A DNA stretch of 11,480 nt, taken from Clostridiales bacterium. GTDB lineage: Bacteria > Bacillota > Clostridia > Oscillospirales > Oscillospiraceae. The stretch covers positions 1 to 11,480 of the forward strand of contig DYBS01000053.1 of NCBI GenBank assembly GCA_019418525.1, in the 5' to 3' direction. Positions 7,075 through 11,480 of the stretch are shown here, piece by piece. The notes beneath the pieces are model-generated. The model ran no database searches and was not told the DNA's origin. It saw only the letters and a program-made list of their open reading frames with translations. Position numbers and translations under genes: made by a program. Positions within the stretch are counted from its first letter, which is position 1; each line of letters begins with the position of its first letter.

Positions 7075-7096
7075 GGCCATTTGGATATGATATGAT
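7068..7096 (+). promoter_or_regulatory. Sigma-A-type promoter of the trpS operon
   Basis: TTGTCA (7068-7073), 17-bp spacer, TATGAT (7091-7096): both boxes match consensus at 5 of 6 positions. Predicted start is near 7103, giving a leader of about 55 nt before the trpS ATG, too short for a full T-box riboswitch. Confidence 0.75.
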
Positions 7097-7158
7097 AAAC
7101 CAATATGGGGCATTGTACCCAATGAGCCAAAAATCACTCGTAAGAGGTGTGTTTTAGA

Positions 7159-8160
7159 ATGGAAAACCAGAAAAAAGTCATGCTCTCCGGCATCCAGCCC
7201 AGCGGCGAGCTCCACCTGGGCAACTACCTGGGGGCCATCAAGAACTGGGGCGCCCGGGCGGACGAGTTCGACTGCTTCTACTTTATGGCCGATATGCATA
7301 CCATCACCGTGCGCCAGACCCCGGCGGAGCTCCGCCGCCGCACTCTGGAGCAGGTGGCCCAGTACATCGCCTGCGGTCTGGACCCGGAGCGCAACACAAT
7401 TTTTGTCCAGTCCCACGTGCACCAGCACGCGGAGCTGGCCTGGGTGCTGGAGTGCTACACCATGTTCGGCGAGCTGTCCCGCATGACCCAGTTCAAGGAC
7501 AAATCCGCCAAGCACGCCGACAACATCAACGCCGGCCTGTTTACCTACCCCTGCCTGATGGCGGCGGACATCCTGCTCTACCAGCCGGACTTTGTGCCGG
7601 TGGGGGAGGATCAGAAGCAGCACGTGGAGCTGACCCGCAACGTGGCCCAGCGCTTCAACCACGTGTACGGCGACGTGCTCAAGGTGCCCGAGCCCTACAT
7701 CCCCAAGATGGGCGCGCGGGTGATGAGCCTGAACCAGCCGGACACCAAGATGAGCAAATCCATCCCCGAGGGCTGCGTGTTCCTGATGGATAAGCCGGAG
7801 GACATCCTGCGCAAGTTCAAGCGGGCCATCACCGACAGCGACACTGAGCGCTGCGTCCGATTCGACCGGGAGAACAAGCCGGGCGTGTCCAACCTGATGA
7901 GCATTTATTCCGCCGTCACCGGCAGGAGCTTCGAGGCCATTGAGGCGGAGTTCGACGGCAAGGGCTACGGCGCGTTCAAGCCCGTGGTGGGCGAGGCCGT
8001 GGTGGAGATGCTCCGGCCCATCCAGGAGGAGACCCGCCGCCTGCTCTCCGACAAGGCCTATCTGGAGGGGGTCTACCGCGCCGGCGCGGAGAAGGCGTCC
8101 TACGTGGCGGAAAAGACTCTTCGCAAGGTCTACAAAAAGGTGGGCTTCCTGGCCCGGTAA
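7159..8160 (+). CDS. trpS: Tryptophanyl-tRNA synthetase
   Basis: Class I synthetase attaching tryptophan to tRNA-Trp. It has 333 residues, standard bacterial TrpRS size. The N-terminus has SGIQPSGELHLGNYLGA, with HLGN (residues 19-22) as the HIGH motif; GEDQKQHVELTR (149-160) is the family's substrate-binding segment and KMSKS is exact at 197-201. ATG 7159 is preferred because an AGAGGTG Shine-Dalgarno (7143-7149) precedes it by about 9 nt; the upstream in-frame GTG at 7147 lies inside that site. The gene ends in two in-frame TAA codons (8158-8163). It leads a tight plus-strand run with a TagO-like gene 21 nt downstream, an unusual pairing of translation and envelope functions that is probably operon economy. 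Confidence 0.97.
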   Translation: MENQKKVMLSGIQPSGELHLGNYLGAIKNWGARADEFDCFYFMADMHTITVRQTPAELRRRTLEQVAQYIACGLDPERNTIFVQSHVHQHAELAWVLECYTMFGELSRMTQFKDKSAKHADNINAGLFTYPCLMAADILLYQPDFVPVGEDQKQHVELTRNVAQRFNHVYGDVLKVPEPYIPKMGARVMSLNQPDTKMSKSIPEGCVFLMDKPEDILRKFKRAITDSDTERCVRFDRENKPGVSNLMSIYSAVTGRSFEAIEAEFDGKGYGAFKPVVGEAVVEMLRPIQEETRRLLSDKAYLEGVYRAGAEKASYVAEKTLRKVYKKVGFLAR

Positions 8161-8181
8161 TAAGATAAGGAGCAAATTCCC

Positions 8182-9276
8182 ATGCCAAGAAATCTGGATC
8201 TTCCCCTCATCGGCATCGTGGCCGCCGCCCTGGTGGTGGCCCTGGTGGTGGCCCTGGTGGCCACTCCGGTGGTGAAAAACCTGGCCATTCGGGTCAAGGC
8301 GGTGGATGTACCCAAGGACGGCCGCCGCATGCACGACCACCCCATCCCCCGCATGGGCGGACTGGCCATCTTCCTGGGCTTCCTGCTCAGCGTCCTGCTC
8401 TTTCTGGACTTGAACGCCCAAATGCGGGGGATGCTGCTGGGGGCGGTCATCATCGTCGTGCTGGGCATCTTTGATGATATCTACTCGCTGCGGGCCATGT
8501 TCAAGTTTGTGGTGCAGATCATCGCCGCCCTGGTGGCGGTGCTCTCGGGCAACGTGATCGAGACGCTGTCCAACCCCAACGTGTTTTCCGCGGATCCCTA
8601 CTGGAATCTGGGGATTCTGGCGGTGCCCGCCACGGTCATCTGGATCGTGGCCATCACCAACGCCGTCAACCTGATTGATGGCCTGGACGGCCTGGCCTGC
8701 GGCGTATCCACCATCAGCTCCATGACCCTGCTGGTGATCGCCCTGGTGGTCAGCGAGGGCAACGTGGCCATTCTCATGGCCGCCCTGGCGGGCGGGTGTA
8801 TCGGCTTTCTGCCCTACAACATGAATCCCGCCAAGATCTTCATGGGGGACACGGGCTCCACCTTCCTGGGCTATATTCTGGCGGTGGTGTCGATTCAGGG
8901 CCTGTTCAAGTTCTATACCATTATCTCCTTCGCGGTGCCCTTCCTCATGCTGGGCCTGCCCATCTTCGACACCTGCTTCGCCTTCATCCGCCGCATTGCC
9001 CATGGACAGAGCCCCATGCACGCCGACCGCAGCCACGTGCACCACCGGCTTATCGACATGGGCTTCAACCAGAAGCAGGCGGTGGCGGTGCTGTATGTCA
9101 TCAGCGCCATCCTGGGCCTGTCCGCCGTTGTGCTCACCACCAGCGGGCCGGTGAAGGCCATGCTGCTCCTGCTGGCCCTGTGCTTCGCGGGGGCGATCTC
9201 CGCCCGGATTTTCCTGGGCGCCAACGGTAAGAAAAACGACGGTGAGAAGCCGGACGAGAAGGGGGAAGAGAAATGA
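8182..9276 (+). CDS. tagO: TagO/WecA-type undecaprenyl-phosphate GlcNAc-1-phosphate transferase
   Basis: Membrane enzyme of the MraY/WecA superfamily that moves a sugar-1-phosphate, typically GlcNAc-1-P, from its UDP form to undecaprenyl phosphate, the first committed step of wall teichoic acid and related glycopolymers. The 364-residue product has about ten or eleven hydrophobic segments. Hallmarks are KDGRRMHDHPIPRMGG (45-60), the Mg-binding FDD (97-99), NLIDGLDGL (163-171), FMGDTGS (220-226) and the HxHH-type loop SHVHHRL (284-290), which marks the TagO/WecA branch over MraY. The C-terminus is a charged hydrophilic tail (about 350-364). AAGGAG (8167-8172) is 9 nt before ATG. The stop overlaps the next start by 4 nt (ATGA), implying coupled translation with the UDP-GlcNAc epimerase that supplies the second sugar. 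Sugar specificity is inferred from family and neighbour. Confidence 0.93.
   Translation: MPRNLDLPLIGIVAAALVVALVVALVATPVVKNLAIRVKAVDVPKDGRRMHDHPIPRMGGLAIFLGFLLSVLLFLDLNAQMRGMLLGAVIIVVLGIFDDIYSLRAMFKFVVQIIAALVAVLSGNVIETLSNPNVFSADPYWNLGILAVPATVIWIVAITNAVNLIDGLDGLACGVSTISSMTLLVIALVVSEGNVAILMAALAGGCIGFLPYNMNPAKIFMGDTGSTFLGYILAVVSIQGLFKFYTIISFAVPFLMLGLPIFDTCFAFIRRIAHGQSPMHADRSHVHHRLIDMGFNQKQAVAVLYVISAILGLSAVVLTTSGPVKAMLLLLALCFAGAISARIFLGANGKKNDGEKPDEKGEEK
8227..8262 (+). repeat. Three 12-bp tandem units within the tagO-like gene
   Basis: GCCCTGGTGGTG occurs exactly at 8227-8238 and 8239-8250, and with the last two bases changed at 8251-8262. It is in frame and encodes ALVV-ALVV-ALVA in the first transmembrane helix (residues 16-27). 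A change in copy number would lengthen or shorten the helix by four residues without a frameshift. Confidence 0.85.
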
Positions 9277-10421
9277 AGCAGGTGCGCGTCATGACCATCT
9301 TCGGCACCCGGCCGGAGGCCATCAAGATGGCTCCCCTGGTGGCGGAGCTCCAGCGCCGTCCGGGCCTGGAGCCGGTCTGCTGTGTGACGGCCCAGCACCG
9401 GGAGATGCTCGATTCCGTGCTGGAGATCTTCCAGCTCCGGCCCGATTACGATCTGAACATCATGGAGCCCCGCCAGACCCTCTCCACCATCACCTCCAAG
9501 TGCCTGCTGGGCATGGAGGGGGTGCTGGAGCAGGCCAGACCCGACCTGGTGCTGGTCCACGGGGACACCTCCACAACCTTCGCCGGGGCGCTGGCCGCCT
9601 TTTACCACCAGATCAGGGTGGGCCATGTGGAGGCGGGGCTGCGCACGGGTGACAAGTATTCTCCCTTTCCGGAGGAGATGAACCGGAAGCTGGTGGGCGA
9701 CATCGCCGACCTGCACTTCTGCCCCACACGGGCTAACCGCGCCAACCTGGAGCGGGAGGGGATCACCGACGGGGTGTTTGTCACGGGCAATACTGTGATC
9801 GACGCCCTCAAGACCACGGTTGTGAAGGATTATCACTTCACAACGGATCTTCTCAACCATCTGGACTACACCGGCCGAAAGATCATCCTTGTGACCTGCC
9901 ACCGGCGGGAGAACTACGGCCAGCCCATGGCTAACATCATGACGGCTCTGCGCCGGGTGGCGGACGCCTTCCCGGAGGTGGAGCTGGTCTACCCGGTTCA
10001 CCTGTCCCCGGTGGTGCGGGAGGCGGCGGGGAAGTACCTCGGCGGCCACGACCGTATCCACCTCATTGATCCGCTCTCCGCCGACGAGATGCACAACCTG
10101 ATGGCCCGGGCCTATCTGGTCATGACCGACTCGGGCGGACTACAGGAGGAGGCCCCCGCCCTGGGGCGGCCGGTGCTTGTCCTGCGGCGGGAGACCGAGC
10201 GGCCCGAGGCGGTGGAGGCGGGGACCGTGAAGATCGCGGGGACGGAGGAGAACGTCATCTTCTCCATGGCCTCCGAGCTACTCACCGCTCCGGCGGCCTA
10301 CACCGCCATGGCCCACGCCGTCAATCCCTACGGCGACGGCTTTGCCTGCCGCCGGATCGCCGACGCCATTGAGTGGAAATTCGGCCTGCGGGCCGAACGG
10401 CCGGAGGAATTCCGGACATAA
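9273..10421 (+). CDS. wecB: UDP-N-acetylglucosamine 2-epimerase (non-hydrolysing)
   Basis: Cytoplasmic enzyme interconverting UDP-GlcNAc and UDP-ManNAc (WecB in E. coli, MnaA in Bacillus); UDP-ManNAc feeds wall teichoic acid linkage units and other surface polymers. It has 382 residues, the normal length. The N-terminal FGTRPEAIKMAPLV is diagnostic. Residues matching the E. coli catalytic set are D98 in HGDTS, E120 in HVEAGLRT, E134 in FPEEMNR and H210 in CHRREN; later SGGLQEEA and RRETERPEA form the UDP-binding side. ATG 9273 overlaps the previous stop by 4 nt, with GGGGG (9261-9265) 7 nt upstream. Adjacent to a TagO-like gene, it would make ManNAc for the second sugar on the same lipid carrier. 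The ManNAc transferase (TagA) is not in the window. Confidence 0.95.
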   Translation: MKQVRVMTIFGTRPEAIKMAPLVAELQRRPGLEPVCCVTAQHREMLDSVLEIFQLRPDYDLNIMEPRQTLSTITSKCLLGMEGVLEQARPDLVLVHGDTSTTFAGALAAFYHQIRVGHVEAGLRTGDKYSPFPEEMNRKLVGDIADLHFCPTRANRANLEREGITDGVFVTGNTVIDALKTTVVKDYHFTTDLLNHLDYTGRKIILVTCHRRENYGQPMANIMTALRRVADAFPEVELVYPVHLSPVVREAAGKYLGGHDRIHLIDPLSADEMHNLMARAYLVMTDSGGLQEEAPALGRPVLVLRRETERPEAVEAGTVKIAGTEENVIFSMASELLTAPAAYTAMAHAVNPYGDGFACRRIADAIEWKFGLRAERPEEFRT

Positions 10422-10451
10422 CGCGGTCCGGGCGGAGAGGAGGGAACAGGC

Positions 10452-11222
10452 GTGGAGCGCAGAAAGCGGAATCTGCTGGTGGTACTCATCGGCATCGTCA
10501 TCGTGGTGGCCATGGTGTCCAGCTTTGGACTGGGCCTCTTTGCACCGGACACGGCGAAGATCGTGCTGCCCACGCCGGAGGTCTCCCAGCAGCCGGGGGG
10601 AGAGCCTGGCGAGCAGAGCGGTCTGGTGCTGGTGGACGTGACGCCGGAGACGGTGCAGAGCGTCATCCGGGATACCCTCTCCCGCCCGGACCGCTACACT
10701 CGCGCGGTCACGATCGAGGACTTCTGGGGCGAGGGAGAGAGCGGAACCACCCATGCGGACGTGTGGGTGGACGGCGGCTGGACCCAGACGGAGGCAGCCC
10801 TGCCAGGCGGGACGGTACGTTACTCCATCGTGGGCGACGGGCAGTTCTGGCTGTGGTATGGAGGCGACCGCACGGCCCTTTCCGGTCCGGCGGACGGGCA
10901 CTCGGCGGATCTGGAGGGCCAGCGCATCCCCACCTATGAGGACGTACTGGAGCTGGAGCAGGATGCCATTGCCGCCGCCGGATATGAGGAGAAGGGCGGC
11001 CTGGCCTGCATTTATGTGGAGACAGGCGAGGACGCGCTGGGCTATGTGGAGAAGTACTGGGTCTCCGTGGACAGCGGCCTGTTGGTGTGCGCCGAGCAGT
11101 GGAAAGGGGAGGAGCTGACCTACCGGATGACCTCCTATGCGGTGTCGACGGACCGTACCCTCTTCGGACTCACGGAGTTTGCGTTGCCGGACGGCACAGT
11201 GCTGCATACGGTAGAGGAATAA
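10452..11222 (+). CDS. Unrecognised single-pass exported/membrane-anchored protein
   Basis: 256 residues with a basic N-terminus (MERRKR), one strong hydrophobic segment (about 8-29), then a Pro/Gly/Glu-rich linker (about 38-57) and a globular domain predicted to be outside the membrane. The domain is rich in short beta-prone, aromatic stretches (ADVWVDGGW, QFWLWYGGD, YVEKYWVSVDSGLLV). This alternation is loosely reminiscent of LolA/LppX-like beta folds, but I do not recognise a family. There is no lipobox, because the hydrophobic segment lacks a cysteine. The start is GTG 10452, supported by GGAGGG (10439-10444) 7 nt upstream; it lies 30 nt after the epimerase stop, so it is likely the last gene of the trpS-tagO-wecB operon. 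That context suggests an envelope role, which is inference. Confidence 0.85.
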   Translation: MERRKRNLLVVLIGIVIVVAMVSSFGLGLFAPDTAKIVLPTPEVSQQPGGEPGEQSGLVLVDVTPETVQSVIRDTLSRPDRYTRAVTIEDFWGEGESGTTHADVWVDGGWTQTEAALPGGTVRYSIVGDGQFWLWYGGDRTALSGPADGHSADLEGQRIPTYEDVLELEQDAIAAAGYEEKGGLACIYVETGEDALGYVEKYWVSVDSGLLVCAEQWKGEELTYRMTSYAVSTDRTLFGLTEFALPDGTVLHTVEE

Positions 11223-11258
11223 CGGGCGGCCGGCAGGGGGCCGGCCGCCCGTTATTCC
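11216..11258. terminator. 19-bp perfect hairpin carrying both convergent stop codons
   Basis: Perfect inverted repeat, arms 11216-11234 and 11240-11258, with a 5-nt loop AGGGG. The GC core is ten or more pairs long and each outer end is AT-rich (TTATT after the stem core on either strand), so it can act as a bidirectional terminator. The TAA of the plus-strand gene (11220-11222) and the TAA of the minus-strand gene (11252-11254) sit at mirror positions inside the arms. Confidence 0.8.
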
Positions 11259-11480
11259 AGCCCCAGCAGCAGGAGCAGCCCCAGGGTGATGACCAGTTCC
11301 ATGTCGTCCCCCTCCAGAAAGAGGAACAGGAGGATGAGCAGGAGCAGGACATCGCCGGTGTCGAGGCCGTCCAGCTTGAGGCCCCGAAGCAGCTTGCCCA
11401 GTCCTGAGGCGGGCTTGGCGGATTCCGGCGCCTCGGCGTCCGGCTCCGGCGGGGGCGCGTCGGGAGGGACGGTCTGGGTG
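11252..11480 (-). CDS. Unrecognised small leucine-rich membrane protein, C-terminal part (5' end outside window)
   Basis: Minus-strand reading frame open to the right window edge and ending in TAA at 11252-11254; 75 residues are visible and no start codon is in view. It has a Pro/Glu/Ala-rich hydrophilic stretch (PPPEPDAEAPE), then an amphipathic KLLRGLKLDGLDTGD segment. Two hydrophobic leucine-rich stretches follow (VLLLLILLFLFL and LVITLGLLLLLGL), separated by the acidic break EGDDME. The protein ends in Glu. Two short hydrophobic segments with an acidic turn suggest a small hairpin membrane protein. I do not recognise the family with certainty; similar leucine-rich tails occur in small proteins of spore-forming Clostridia. 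Consistent G/C-ending codons and the shared terminator with the convergent gene support it as real. Confidence 0.68.
   Translation of the reverse strand, partial: TQTVPPDAPPPEPDAEAPESAKPASGLGKLLRGLKLDGLDTGDVLLLLILLFLFLEGDDMELVITLGLLLLLGLE

Noticed and set aside
7103..7158. Small hairpin CATTG-TACC-CAATG in the trpS leader as a possible attenuator
   Set aside because: Only five base pairs, no following T-tract and no alternative pairing or leader peptide; likely chance.
7048..9045. Long minus-strand open frame (665 codons) opposite trpS and the tagO-like gene
   Set aside because: Its translation is His/Gly/Gln-rich low-complexity text typical of the antisense of GC-rich genes, and both plus-strand genes have full diagnostic motifs.
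8913..10094. Minus-strand open frame (393 codons) opposite the epimerase
   Set aside because: Shadow of the coding strand, which shows all catalytic residues of UDP-GlcNAc 2-epimerase.
1..11480. Mobile elements, CRISPR arrays, tRNA/rRNA genes, defence or biosynthetic systems
   Set aside because: No transposase, integrase, regularly spaced repeats, cloverleaf or rRNA signature was seen; gene content and composition are uniform and housekeeping-like.

Overview
The window is GC-rich, strongly G/C-ending at third codon positions, and carries a sporulation/germination gene (ypeB-like), an FtsK/SpoIIIE-type translocase, a TagO/MnaA-type envelope pair and strong GGAGG-type Shine-Dalgarno sequences. 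Together these point to a high-GC, spore-forming member of the Clostridia, most like Oscillospiraceae of the Flavonifractor/Pseudoflavonifractor type. That placement is inferred from protein character; no database search was possible. It reads as ordinary chromosome: no mobile element, CRISPR array, tRNA or rRNA was seen, and no intergenic gap exceeds about 150 bases.

Layout. (1) 2-2121, plus: the C-terminal part of an FtsK/SpoIIIE DNA translocase, cut by the left edge, followed after 5 nt by a GNAT acetyltransferase and then a perfect 21-bp hairpin between convergent genes. (2) 2213-3394, minus: an iron-type (group III) alcohol dehydrogenase with its own near-consensus sigma-A promoter. A 26-bp palindrome just downstream of that promoter fits the architecture of a Rex (NADH/NAD+ redox sensor) operator. 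(3) 3526-4884, minus: a YpeB-like germination protein whose ribosome-binding site lies inside an 18-bp terminator-like hairpin. (4) 4951-7011, minus: gltX (glutamyl-tRNA synthetase) followed by a TudS-related, cysteine-rich putative desulfidase. (5) 7159-11222, plus: trpS, a TagO/WecA-type phosphoglycosyltransferase, a MnaA/WecB-type UDP-GlcNAc 2-epimerase, and an unrecognised single-pass exported protein, in one tight probable operon. (6) 11252-11480, minus: the C-terminus of an unrecognised leucine-rich membrane protein, convergent with the operon and cut by the right edge.

How the parts work together. The TagO- and MnaA-like enzymes would start a lipid-linked glycopolymer and supply UDP-ManNAc, the classic first steps of teichoic acid or related envelope polymers; the exported protein downstream is a candidate envelope partner. 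gltX and trpS are divergent, and their predicted promoters share the same -35 bases, so the two operons may compete for polymerase. The most useful signals here are regulatory and structural rather than a new multigene system: the Rex-like operator, the shared -35, the hairpin-embedded RBS of ypeB, and a hairpin that symmetrically encodes the stop codons of two convergent genes.
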